44,172 bases of DNA from CBFGTA01 sp965651595 (GTDB taxonomy: Bacteria; Actinomycetota; Actinomycetes; S36-B12; UBA10799): positions 1-44,172 of the forward strand of contig CBFGTA010000005.1 in NCBI GenBank assembly GCA_965651595.1, in the 5' to 3' direction. Within the stretch, counting starts at the first letter, position 1. Each line of letters opens with the position of its first letter. Below, one piece after another: positions 22,261 through 29,832 of this stretch. The translations under genes and the position numbers were made by a program. Below the pieces are notes generated by a model. The model was given only the letters and a program-made list of their open reading frames with translations, searched no databases and was not told where the DNA came from.

Positions 22261-22898
22261 GTAAGCGTGGCGCATTCCGGGCGGGCTTCATCATCATGCT
22301 GGTGTGGCTGACGGCGGTCTGGGTGTTCTTGTGGGGCAGTGTCACCGTCGCCAACGTGCTCGGCGGCATCGTCGTCGCCCTCGCCGTCATGGCGTTCTTC
22401 CCCCTGCCGGGGCTGCCCATGACTGGCCGGCTGCGCCCGATCCGCCTGCTCATCTTGATCGCGGTGTTCAACTATCAGTTGTTTGTGGCCAGCTTCCAGG
22501 TGGCGTGGACCGCGATTGTGCGGGGCCCTCGAACGAAGTCCGCCATTATCCGAGTCCGGCTGTACAGTCGCTCTGATCTGTACTTGACCTGGACGTCGAT
22601 GCTGGTCTCCCTCGTTCCCGGGACCCTGGTTATTGAAGTGCGCCGGACGAGCAGTGAGATTTTCGTCCACTGCCTCGACGTTGACACGCCAGAACAGGCG
22701 AAGGAACGCGATCGAGACGTCCACGACATTGAAGAGCTCATCGTGCGCACCTTTGGTTCTGCTGAAGAGATCGCACAGTTCAACGACCACAAACGCATGG
22801 GCCTCGCCGCCGCTGACGAACGCCCCGGAGACATCGCGTACCGCACGCCCAGTGATCCAGCTGCATCCGAATCACCCTACGAAAGGGGGAGCTCATGA
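22257..22898 (+). CDS. mrpE: Mrp antiporter subunit E
   Basis: A 213-residue MnhE-type subunit: two or three N-terminal helices (about 9-60, with VWVFLWGSVTVANVLGG) and a cytoplasmic domain containing SMLVSLVPGTLVIEV (about 118-132) and FVHCLDVDTPEQ, both characteristic of the family. The last 45 residues form a charged tail. Subunit E stabilises the complex; its exact part in transport is not settled. Four-base overlaps on both sides place it firmly in the operon. Confidence 0.93.
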   Translation: MSKRGAFRAGFIIMLVWLTAVWVFLWGSVTVANVLGGIVVALAVMAFFPLPGLPMTGRLRPIRLLILIAVFNYQLFVASFQVAWTAIVRGPRTKSAIIRVRLYSRSDLYLTWTSMLVSLVPGTLVIEVRRTSSEIFVHCLDVDTPEQAKERDRDVHDIEELIVRTFGSAEEIAQFNDHKRMGLAAADERPGDIAYRTPSDPAASESPYERGSS

Positions 22899-23158
22899 CG
22901 GCCGTGGCGGTTATCGTAACGATCATGATTGGGGTCGCGGTCCTGATTGCCATTGTGCGACTGGCTCAGGGCCCAACCATGCTCGACCGCATGGTGGCCC
23001 TGGAAGTGGTAGTGGCCTGTCTGCTGTGCGGGCTCGGTGTCATCGTTGCCTATACCGGCAGCACCACCCTCTTGGGCGTTCTGGTGAGCCTCGCGCTGTT
23101 GAGCTTCATCGGCGCGGTTGCGGTTGCCCGCTTCGCTGCTAAGGACCCCAGCCCATGA
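22895..23158 (+). CDS. mrpF: Mrp antiporter subunit F
   Basis: An 87-residue protein with three hydrophobic helices and the family segment RLAQGPTMLDRMVALEVV (about 22-39), where the aspartate in LDR is conserved. Membrane-embedded small subunit needed for complex assembly and ion transport. Starts in an ATGA overlap with mrpE and ends in an ATGA overlap with mrpG. Confidence 0.93.
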   Translation: MTAVAVIVTIMIGVAVLIAIVRLAQGPTMLDRMVALEVVVACLLCGLGVIVAYTGSTTLLGVLVSLALLSFIGAVAVARFAAKDPSP

Positions 23159-23559
23159 CCGGAAACATCGTTCTCGACGTCATCAGCTCCGTCTTCTTCT
23201 TGCTCGGCGCCAGCCTGTGCTTGGCCGCGGCCCTGGCCCTGTTGCGCCTCCCTGACCTTCTCAGCCGTGTCCATGCCATCTCGAAGCCGCAAGTGTTGGG
23301 ACTGCTGCTCGTTCTGGTCGGTTGCGCGTTTCAGATTCACTCGGTAACCGGGGTAACCATGCTGTTCTTGACCGGTCTGTTTCAGCTGACTACTGCCCCG
23401 GTTGCGGCTCACATGTCGAGTCAAGCCATCTACCGAACGGGGCAAGTGCGGGCCGACACTTTGGTCCTCGACGAATTGTCCCCCGAGCTTGACCGGTCGG
23501 CTGCGCGGTTCGCGCAGGGCATCGCGCCGCCACCAATTGCGGAAGATGGTTCCCCCTGA
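23155..23559 (+). CDS. mrpG: Mrp antiporter subunit G
   Basis: A 134-residue MnhG subunit with three helices: about 5-27, 45-62 and 70-85. The signature LLRLPDLLSRVHAISKPQVLGLLL (about 29-52) is clear. The C-terminal 45 residues are soluble. Last gene of the mrp operon; it ends ten bases before the convergent hypothetical gene and no obvious terminator hairpin fits between them. Confidence 0.93.
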   Translation: MTGNIVLDVISSVFFLLGASLCLAAALALLRLPDLLSRVHAISKPQVLGLLLVLVGCAFQIHSVTGVTMLFLTGLFQLTTAPVAAHMSSQAIYRTGQVRADTLVLDELSPELDRSAARFAQGIAPPPIAEDGSP

Positions 23560-23569
23560 CGGACCGCGT

Positions 23570-24094
23570 TCAGCCGTGGCCGAGGTAAGCCAGAGCCAGC
23601 GACGCGACTACGGATGCTTGGCCGCTGTTCGCGTCGACCGAGTCCCAGCCGCGGAGCCGGGCTTGGTCGCGCAAATCAACGAGGCCCGGATCGTCGCCAC
23701 TGCATACGAGTGTGACTGGTGCGTCTGGCCAATCGTGGGTGCCCGATCGTGGGGCGAGGCTGTCGATGCAGACGTAGCCACTGACGGACCGGCGCGATGC
23801 GCGCTGGGCGAACCCAAGCGCTGGCAGCCAGGCCGCCGAAGAACCACGAGCAACCAGCACCAAGGGCTGAACCGGCCCCACGCGAGTCAACTCAATCGAG
23901 GCGTGGGCCACCGCGTGAGCCAAAGCGGTCCGTTCGTCGGCAATGGAGGCGTCATCGGCTACCGGTTCCAAGACATGAACCGCAACAGTGCCCGCCAACT
24001 GCAGGTTGGCGCTCAACTCGGCTCCGAGGCTGGCCGCCCACGCGGAATCCTCCGCGGTTGACGAGGCGAGCACAATAATCGTTCCGGCAGTCAT
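23570..24094 (-). CDS. Hypothetical protein, alpha/beta-hydrolase-like
   Basis: A 174-residue protein not recognised with confidence. It starts with a beta-strand (TIIVLASSTAE) and has LVLVARGSSAAWLPALGFA in the middle, like the nucleophile-elbow region of small alpha/beta hydrolases, followed by VSGYVCIDSLAP and a strand-helix pattern to the end; however the catalytic Asp/His cannot be placed safely. ATG 24094 is chosen because an in-frame extension to 24235 would overlap pyrE and lacks protein-like character. TACACT lies nine bases upstream, so the leader would be only a few bases. It is divergent from pyrE and convergent with mrpG. Confidence 0.7.
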   Translation of the reverse strand: MTAGTIIVLASSTAEDSAWAASLGAELSANLQLAGTVAVHVLEPVADDASIADERTALAHAVAHASIELTRVGPVQPLVLVARGSSAAWLPALGFAQRASRRSVSGYVCIDSLAPRSGTHDWPDAPVTLVCSGDDPGLVDLRDQARLRGWDSVDANSGQASVVASLALAYLGHG

Positions 24095-24222
24095 TATCTG
24101 TGGAGTGTACCCACTCGCCACAAGAAGTTGGGCCCAGCGACGGGAGATTTGGTGCAGCGAATCGCGTGCCCTGCTCGGACGTGGCAACGAGGCGGTGGAA
24201 CTAGGCCAACTAGTCTGTACCC

Positions 24223-24798
24223 ATGACAGGTTCATCTCCGCAGCGCGACCCTTCCTTGGTCGACTCTGTTCGCCAGTCCCTGCGTGAACAAATCGTTACC
24301 AAGGCCGTCGTCCACGGCAAAGTAACGCTGTCGAGTGGGCGTGAAGCGGACTACTATGTCGACCTGCGTCGGGTCACTCTCGATGCGGTAGCAGCACCCC
24401 TCGTGGGGCAGGCCATGCTCGACGCCACCGCCCATCTCGACTTCGACGCAGTCGGTGGTCTCACCCTGGGTGCTGACCCCGTCGCCACCGCCATGATGCA
24501 TGTGGCGGGCCGCCACGGCAGGCAACTCGATGCCTTCGTAGTGCGAAAGGCGGAAAAGCAGCATGGGTTGCATCGCCGTATCGAAGGCCCCCCGGTAGCC
24601 GGGCGCCGGGTGCTAGCAGTTGAGGACACCTCGACGACGGGCGGATCCGTCCTGACCGCAGTCGATGCTTTGCGAGCCGAAGGAGCAGAAGTCGTTGCCG
24701 TGGCTGTGATTGTGGAACGCAGCGCAAGGGAAGCCATTGTTGGCCGCGGCTTGAATTACGTGTCCGTGTTCGAACTGTCCGACCTGGGCCTGGCATGA
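24223..24798 (+). CDS. pyrE: Orotate phosphoribosyltransferase
   Basis: A 191-residue type I phosphoribosyltransferase. The PRPP-binding loop is VLAVEDTSTTGGS (130-142), the orotate-side loop is LSSGREADYYVDLRR (36-50), and VRKAEKQHGLHRRIEG (107-122) supplies the mobile catalytic loop. It converts orotate and PRPP to OMP in pyrimidine synthesis. TAGTCT stands exactly six bases before the ATG with no ribosome site, indicating a leaderless message. It overlaps the DedA gene by ATGA, so the two are probably one transcript. Confidence 0.95.
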   Translation: MTGSSPQRDPSLVDSVRQSLREQIVTKAVVHGKVTLSSGREADYYVDLRRVTLDAVAAPLVGQAMLDATAHLDFDAVGGLTLGADPVATAMMHVAGRHGRQLDAFVVRKAEKQHGLHRRIEGPPVAGRRVLAVEDTSTTGGSVLTAVDALRAEGAEVVAVAVIVERSAREAIVGRGLNYVSVFELSDLGLA

Positions 24799-25436
24799 AC
24801 CAACTCGCGGCCATCATCGAGTTCCTCAACCCCGAAGCGATCCTGACCTGGCTGGGACCGGCCGCCCTCATCGGTGTGCTGATTATTGTTTTCGCCGAGT
24901 GCGGTCTGTTGATTGGGTTCTTCCTGCCCGGAGATTCACTCCTGTTCATCACCGGACTGTTCGTTGCCCAAGGCTTCATCCAGCAGTCGATTTGGTTAGT
25001 GTCGGCGAGCATTGTGGTGGCAGCCGTGGCCGGCAACCTGGTGGGCTACTGGATCGGGTTCAAAGTCGGCCCCAAGTTGTTCGATCGGCCAGACTCGAAG
25101 TTGTTCAAGCGCGAGTACGTCGAGAAGACCCACGACTTCTTCGAACGCTTCGGCGGACGTGCGGTCATTCTCGCTCGGTTCGTCCCGATCGTGAGGACCT
25201 TCATCACCGCCATGGCGGGCGTTGCAGGCATGGAGTTCCGTAAGTTCGCGCTCTACACAACTATTGGTGGTGTGCTGTGGGGAGCGGGAATCACGCTTCT
25301 CGGCTACTACCTCGGCACCATCCCGTTCGTCGCGAACAACCTCGAGATAATGATCTTGTTGATCGTCTTCATCAGCATCCTGCCGATCGTGATTGAGTAC
25401 CTGCGACACCGATCGGCCAAGAAACGCGAAGCCTGA
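24795..25436 (+). CDS. DedA family membrane protein
   Basis: A 213-residue protein with about five membrane segments. The DedA (SNARE-associated/VTT) signatures are present: FAECGLLIGFFLPGDSLLFITGL (about 33-55), the conserved glycine-rich GNLVGYWIGFKVG and ARFVPIVRTFITAMAGVAGM (about 132-151), where Arg in FVPIVRT is essential in studied homologues. Family members translocate lipid carriers such as undecaprenyl phosphate or phospholipids; the substrate here is unknown. Overlaps pyrE by ATGA; converges on the RNA methyltransferase gene. Confidence 0.92.
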   Translation: MNQLAAIIEFLNPEAILTWLGPAALIGVLIIVFAECGLLIGFFLPGDSLLFITGLFVAQGFIQQSIWLVSASIVVAAVAGNLVGYWIGFKVGPKLFDRPDSKLFKREYVEKTHDFFERFGGRAVILARFVPIVRTFITAMAGVAGMEFRKFALYTTIGGVLWGAGITLLGYYLGTIPFVANNLEIMILLIVFISILPIVIEYLRHRSAKKREA

Positions 25437-25474
25437 GAGAACGAAGGCGCAGCCGGGATCTGTTGAGTTTGCGG

Positions 25475-26173
25475 CTACCCAGATCGTTCGACGTGGGTAG
25501 TCGCTGGCTCGGGTGCGTGCTGGCGGACCCACTCGTACATGGCCACCGCGGCAGCAGCCGAGGCGTTGATGGATCGAGTCGAACCGTACTGCGTAATGTG
25601 CAGAATAGTCTCGCAAACGGACTGGGCCTCGGGGCTAAGCCCGGGACCTTCTTGGCCGAAGTAGAGTACGCACCTCTCTGGCAAGCCAACATTCTCGAGT
25701 GGCCGACTGACTCCCGGCAGGATGTCGATTCCGATGATGGGGAGCCCCTGGTCGTGGGCCCAGTCGGCCAGGGCGGACGAGGTTGGGTGGTGGTAGAGAT
25801 GCTGGTAGCGGTCGGTCACCATGGCTCCGCGCCGATTCCAGCGTTTTTCTCCGATGATATGGACTCCGCCGGCCAAGAACGCGTTGGCCGTCCGGACAAT
25901 CGATCCTAGGTTGAGGTCCTTCACCCAGTTCTCTGTCGCCACGTGGAAGCCGTGTCGGCTCATATCAAGATCGGCGCGAATGGCGTCCATGGTCCAGTAG
26001 CGGTAGGCGTCGACAACATTGCGCCGATCGCCCTCGGCGAGTAATTCCGGGTCGAGTCGTGGATCGTTGGGCCACGGTCCGGGGTGGGGGCCGACCCCAA
26101 CTTCGGGCGCAGTGGCGCCGCCAGAACCGGCTGGAGCATCGGAGTGGTTTGCCGAACCACTGTTTGTGTCCAC
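25475..26173 (-). CDS. TrmH/SpoU-family RNA methyltransferase
   Basis: The 232-residue SPOUT-class enzyme has the three family motifs: NLGSIVRTANAF (motif 1, residues 88-99), CVLYFGQEGPGLSPEA (motif 2, about 168-183) and ITQYGSTRSINASAAAAVAMYEW (motif 3, about 192-214), which form the knotted SAM site. It probably 2'-O-methylates a tRNA or rRNA ribose; the target is not defined. The first 40 residues are Gly/Pro/Ala-rich and likely disordered. The start is GTG 26173: TACTGT lies exactly six bases upstream and there is no ribosome site, fitting a leaderless mRNA. Confidence 0.9.
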   Translation of the reverse strand: MDTNSGSANHSDAPAGSGGATAPEVGVGPHPGPWPNDPRLDPELLAEGDRRNVVDAYRYWTMDAIRADLDMSRHGFHVATENWVKDLNLGSIVRTANAFLAGGVHIIGEKRWNRRGAMVTDRYQHLYHHPTSSALADWAHDQGLPIIGIDILPGVSRPLENVGLPERCVLYFGQEGPGLSPEAQSVCETILHITQYGSTRSINASAAAAVAMYEWVRQHAPEPATTHVERSG

Positions 26174-26281
26174 ACAGTGACAGTAGACCGTGGGACGGGC
26201 AGCTGCTTTGCCGACATCAGGCGATTCCCGGCTGGCTCGGTGGGCGGAACGGTTGCGCGGCGGCAGTCGGAGCGATTGGAT

Positions 26282-26305
26282 AGGCTCCAGTGACCTCTGG
26301 AGCCT
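26282..26305. promoter_or_regulatory. Inverted repeat in the fba leader (hairpin or operator)
   Basis: AGGCTCCAG-tgacct-CTGGAGCCT has perfect 9-bp arms. It begins inside TAGGCT (26281-26286), a possible -10 box, and ends 50 bases before the fba start codon. As DNA it could be an operator over the transcription start; as RNA it would be a stable 5' hairpin. Nothing distinguishes the two here. Confidence 0.6.
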
Positions 26306-26355
26306 TCAGGCCCGGCGGCGCCAGACCAATGCGTTCGAGTTCGCGAGGAGACACC

Positions 26356-27381
26356 ATGCCTATTGCCAGCCCCGAAGTGTACGCCGAGATGCTCGACCGG
26401 GCAAAGGCAGGGAAGTACGCCTATCCGGCTATCAACGTGTCGTCGTCCCAAACACTCAACGCGGCGCTGGCTGGGTTCGCGGAGGCCGAGTCTGACGGAA
26501 TCATTCAGGTTTCGTGGGGTGGCGCTAACTACCTGAGCGGCCCGACCGTCAACGACATGGTGGCAGGTTCGGTAGCCCTCGCGCAGTTTGCTCACGAGGT
26601 CGCCAAGAACTACCCGATCACCGTTGCGCTCCACACCGACCATTGTCCGCCGCAGAAGCTCGATGGTTGGCTACGGCCGTTGCTCGACATTGCCGACGCT
26701 CGCCGGGCGCAGGGCCAAGCTCACCTATTCCAGTCGCACATGTGGGACGGTTCGGCGATCGAACTCGAGGAGAACCTCACCATCGCGGAAGAACTACTCG
26801 ACAAGTGTCACCGCAACAACACGATCCTCGAAATCGAGATCGGCGTGGTTGGCGGCGAAGAGGACGGCATTGAGGCCAAGCACGATGCCAAGCTGTATTC
26901 AACACCCGATGATGGGCTGTCGGCAGTCCGCCATTTGGGGCTCGGCGAGCGTGGTCGCTACCTCGTCGCGGCGACCTTTGGCAACGTCCATGGCGTCTAC
27001 AAGCCCGGAAACGTCAAGTTGCGTCCGGAAGTCCTGGAAGATATCCAGTCGGTGGTGGGCGCTAAGCACGGCTTAGACCATCCGTTCGACCTCGTGTTTC
27101 ACGGCGGTTCTGGATCGACGCTGGAAGAGATCCGTTCAGCCCTCGACTACGGCGTCGTCAAGATGAACGTCGACACGGACTGCCAGTACGCTTTTACCCG
27201 GCCAGTGGTTGATCACATGCTCACCAACTATGAGGGCGTCCTGAAGGTCGACGGCGAAGTGGGCAACAAGAAGGCCTATGATCCGCGTGGCTGGGGGAAG
27301 AAGGCCGAAGGCGGAATGACTGCCCGAGTGGTTGAGGCATGCCAAGACTTGCGTAGCGCTGGCACCGCGATGTCGTCCTGA
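26356..27381 (+). CDS. fba: Fructose-bisphosphate aldolase, class II
   Basis: A 341-residue zinc aldolase. LHTDHCPP (92-99) holds the catalytic Asp95 and zinc ligand His96, at the same numbering as the mycobacterial enzyme; further ligands lie in EIEIGVVGGEEDG, FGNVHGVYKPG and LVFHGGSGS, and KMNVDTDCQYAFTRP closes the phosphate site. It interconverts fructose 1,6-bisphosphate with DHAP and glyceraldehyde 3-phosphate. ATG 26356, five bases after GAGGAG, is chosen over the longer frame from 26290, which crosses the inverted repeat. Monocistronic by context. Confidence 0.97.
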   Translation: MPIASPEVYAEMLDRAKAGKYAYPAINVSSSQTLNAALAGFAEAESDGIIQVSWGGANYLSGPTVNDMVAGSVALAQFAHEVAKNYPITVALHTDHCPPQKLDGWLRPLLDIADARRAQGQAHLFQSHMWDGSAIELEENLTIAEELLDKCHRNNTILEIEIGVVGGEEDGIEAKHDAKLYSTPDDGLSAVRHLGLGERGRYLVAATFGNVHGVYKPGNVKLRPEVLEDIQSVVGAKHGLDHPFDLVFHGGSGSTLEEIRSALDYGVVKMNVDTDCQYAFTRPVVDHMLTNYEGVLKVDGEVGNKKAYDPRGWGKKAEGGMTARVVEACQDLRSAGTAMSS

Positions 27382-27412
27382 CGGAGCCGCCGTATCTGCA
27401 AAATGGCTCCAA

Positions 27413-27437
27413 TTTTAGTTAGTTTTTCTAACTAAAA
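27413..27437. promoter_or_regulatory. Palindromic operator at the marR promoter
   Basis: TTTTAGTTAG-ttttt-CTAACTAAAA has perfect 10-bp arms and is strikingly AT-rich in this GC-rich genome. It lies 14 bases before TACACT (27451-27456), which is itself six bases before the marR ATG, so it covers the -35 region. The size and symmetry fit a MarR dimer, suggesting autoregulation. Confidence 0.75.
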
Positions 27438-27462
27438 CCCTCTTTTTCGCTACACTGTGGGG

Positions 27463-28011
27463 ATGGAGACCCGCGCCGAAGCGACGAGAGCGCAGCCGAC
27501 AGGCCGACCCGACCTCGATTCGCCCGAGGCTCGAACGCGCTATGAAGTGGGAGTCTTGCTTCGCAGCGTGCAGGCGGCACTCATCGACGCGAGTCGGGAT
27601 TTCGGCCACACCCACGGACTTGGTCGAAATGATGCGCGAGCCGTGGTGGCCATCATGGACGGTCAACGGCAAGGGACACCGATTGGGCCGACCGCCTTAG
27701 CCAAGACTCTCGGCATATCGACAGCCTCGACGACTGTGCTGATCGATCGACTCGAAGCGTTGGGTCATGTTCGGCGGGCCCCGGCAGGAGATGACCGTCG
27801 ACGAGTCGTCTTGGAGTTGACTGACCATGCCCGCGTCGAGGGTGTTCACTACTTCGGATCCCTACAAAGACGCATCGCGGCCGCCACGTCACAGATGGAT
27901 CAGCAACAGCTCGAGGCCGTTCGAGACTACCTGCAAGCAGTTCTCGGCGCCGTCCACGATCACCTCGAAGATCCCCCTGGGCGGGCCGTCGACGACCGGG
28001 TTGGGAGCTAG
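27463..28011 (+). CDS. MarR-family transcriptional regulator
   Basis: A 182-residue winged-helix protein. The recognition region is GPTALAKTLGISTASTTVLIDRLEALGHVRRAPAGDDRRR (about 68-107), with the typical D-R-R wing; flanking helices form the dimer interface. Ligand unknown. ATG 27463 sits exactly six bases after TACACT, so the mRNA is probably leaderless; GTG 27457 in frame is less likely. It is followed after four bases by the SDR gene. A palindrome at its promoter and related AT-rich repeats before the ABC-transporter genes at 29639-29671 make it the likely controller of both units. Confidence 0.9.
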   Translation: METRAEATRAQPTGRPDLDSPEARTRYEVGVLLRSVQAALIDASRDFGHTHGLGRNDARAVVAIMDGQRQGTPIGPTALAKTLGISTASTTVLIDRLEALGHVRRAPAGDDRRRVVLELTDHARVEGVHYFGSLQRRIAAATSQMDQQQLEAVRDYLQAVLGAVHDHLEDPPGRAVDDRVGS

Positions 28012-28015
28012 CGAC

Positions 28016-29596
28016 ATGTCGACGGACTCACCAACTGTCGCTGCGTCAGACGTCCCTGCTCGACGCTGGGCTCTGGTCACGGGAGCGACCGGCTACATCG
28101 GCGGCCGACTCGTCCCCGAGCTCCTCGCCGACGGCTTCGCGGTCCGCGTGCTGGTTCGCAATGCCCGACGGGTTTCGGACCAGTCGTGGGCTGGCCGGGT
28201 CGACGTCGTCGAAGGTGACGCAGCCGACCCGGAGGCTGTCGCGAAGGCAATGGCAGGGATCGACGTCGCCTACTATCTGCTGCATTCCCTGCGCGACCAG
28301 CACGGCTTCCACGACACGGAGGTGGCGATGGCCAAAGTATTCGTCGCTGCGGCCGAGGCCCACGACGTCGGGCGAATCGTCTACCTCGGCGGGATCTCCC
28401 CCCGGGTGGATCCTTCCAGCATGTCCGAACACATGCGGTCTCGGACCGCGGTGGGATCAATCCTGCGATCGGGAACCGTACCGACCATCGAGCTAGGTGC
28501 GGCCGTAGTGATCGGTTCGGGGTCGGCGAGTTTCGAAATGTTGCGCTACCTCACGGAACGGCTGCCGGTGATGGTGACTCCGCGCTGGGTCAACATGCGG
28601 GTGCAGCCGATTGCGGTGCGCGATGTGATCTACTACCTGCGTCAAGCCGCGACAGTGGACAGCAGTGTGTCAGGCGCCTATGACATTGGCGGGCCTGACG
28701 TGCTCACATACCGGGCCATGATGCAACGCTACGCGCGCACAGCGGGCCTCAAGCGGCGCACTATCGTCGCGGTACCGGTCCTCACTCCTGAGCTCAGCTC
28801 CCGCTGGGTCGGGTTTGTCACGCCCGTGCCAGCTCGGATAGCGAAGCCCCTCGTCGAGTCTCTGCGCCACGACGCGGTAATGGGGCCAGTGCGCGCTTCA
28901 GTCATCATCAACGACCCCCCGGGCGGACTCACAGGATTTGACCAGGCTGTACGCCAAGCGCTGCGCAAGGTGCGGGAAGCGCATGTCGAAACTCGCTGGA
29001 GCGATGCGACGGTTCCTGGTGTGCCTAGCGATCCGCTGCCATCGGACCCGCATTGGGCCGGTGGGGATGTGTATCGCGACGAGAGAGAAACATTGGTCCG
29101 GTCCGGACCGGACCAATTGTGGAGGGTGATCGAATCGATCGGCGGCGAGAATGGATGGTATTCCTTCCCGTTGGCCTGGGAGGTGCGGGGCGTTCTTGAC
29201 ACGCTGGTTGACGGGGTAGGCCTACGCCGGGGTCGCCGCGATCCGTGGACAGTCCACGTCGGCGAGGCCATCGATTTCTGGCGCGTGGAGGAAAGGGTCG
29301 AGAACGCGTGCTTGCGGCTGCGAGCCGAGATGCGCCTGCCCGGACTGGCCTGGCTGGAATTGTCGATGTCAGCGGAGGCGGGCGAACTATGTAGGTATCG
29401 ACAGCGAGCCATTTTCGTCCCGCGCGGACTGGGGGGCCACATCTACTGGTGGCTGGTGGCGCCATTCCACGGCATCGTCTTCGGGTCGATGGTTCGCAAC
29501 ATTCGCTTTGCCGCCGAAAGCGGTCGAGTGGCGTACGAGATGGCCTTGCCCGAACGGATCGGTGGGCCGCTGGTATCAGCTGCTAACGAGCGCTAG
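28016..29596 (+). CDS. SDR-family oxidoreductase with C-terminal DUF2867 domain
   Basis: A 526-residue two-domain protein. The N-terminal atypical SDR/NmrA-type Rossmann domain opens with TGATGYIGG (22-30) and includes VEGDAADPEAV, DVAYYLLHSL and RIVYLGGISP; it should bind NAD(P). From about residue 310 to the end is DUF2867 (GENGWYSFPLAWEVRG, DFWRVEE, RAEMRLPGLAWLEL), a START/polyketide-cyclase-like fold probably holding a hydrophobic ligand. The substrate is unknown; similar proteins have been linked to lipid or quinone chemistry. ATG 28016 has GGGAG eight bases upstream. It lies four bases after marR, in the same transcript. Confidence 0.88.
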   Translation: MSTDSPTVAASDVPARRWALVTGATGYIGGRLVPELLADGFAVRVLVRNARRVSDQSWAGRVDVVEGDAADPEAVAKAMAGIDVAYYLLHSLRDQHGFHDTEVAMAKVFVAAAEAHDVGRIVYLGGISPRVDPSSMSEHMRSRTAVGSILRSGTVPTIELGAAVVIGSGSASFEMLRYLTERLPVMVTPRWVNMRVQPIAVRDVIYYLRQAATVDSSVSGAYDIGGPDVLTYRAMMQRYARTAGLKRRTIVAVPVLTPELSSRWVGFVTPVPARIAKPLVESLRHDAVMGPVRASVIINDPPGGLTGFDQAVRQALRKVREAHVETRWSDATVPGVPSDPLPSDPHWAGGDVYRDERETLVRSGPDQLWRVIESIGGENGWYSFPLAWEVRGVLDTLVDGVGLRRGRRDPWTVHVGEAIDFWRVEERVENACLRLRAEMRLPGLAWLELSMSAEAGELCRYRQRAIFVPRGLGGHIYWWLVAPFHGIVFGSMVRNIRFAAESGRVAYEMALPERIGGPLVSAANER

Positions 29597-29629
29597 GTCC
29601 CGCTAGGAATCAAGCCAGATCAATCCCTC

Positions 29630-29671
29630 TTGCACATTACTAGATTATCTAGTAGTTTATAGAAACTAGAT
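29630..29671 (+). promoter_or_regulatory. Promoter and clustered AT-rich operators before the small ORF and ABC transporter
   Basis: A possible promoter has TTGCAC at 29630-29635 and TAGTTT at 29653-29658 (17-base spacer), both weak matches. Between and over these boxes are nested inverted repeats: ACTAGAT-t-ATCTAGT (29639-29653), TAGTTT-atag-AAACTA (29653-29668), and a third ACTAGAT half-site at 29665-29671. The TAGTT/AACTA core is shared with the marR palindrome at 27413-27437, so the same MarR protein may bind both. A repressor here would block RNA polymerase directly. Confidence 0.65.
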
Positions 29672-29706
29672 AACTCCTCTGGTTGTCTAGCGACTGGGAG
29701 GTCGTC

Positions 29707-29796
29707 ATGAACGCAGCAAACATCATCGGACTCGTTGCCATCCTGGCTCTCGTTCTCACCCTCGGAGTGATTATTCGACTCAAGATTGACAAGTAG
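29707..29796 (+). CDS. Small single-span membrane protein (29 residues)
   Basis: The ORF starts with ATG 29707, six bases after CTGGGAGG, a good ribosome site, and ends with TAG at 29794-29796. The product has a hydrophobic helix from about Ile6 to Ile23 (GLVAILALVLTLGVII), preceded by MNAAN and followed by a basic tail RLKIDK: a textbook single-span membrane peptide with the C-terminus likely inside. It lies between the operator cluster and the first permease gene, 36 bases upstream of it, and is therefore probably co-transcribed. It may assist or regulate the transporter, as small membrane proteins do elsewhere; no known family is recognised. Confidence 0.7.
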   Translation: MNAANIIGLVAILALVLTLGVIIRLKIDK

Positions 29797-29832
29797 CATC
29801 ACTGACGAGGCCGGAAGGGCGAGGAAGACGAC

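Noticed and set aside
27413..27437. Reading the AT-rich palindrome as a rho-independent terminator of fba
   Set aside because: The stem is almost all A-T and no T-run follows directly; its placement on the marR promoter and its likeness to repeats at 29639-29671 favour an operator.
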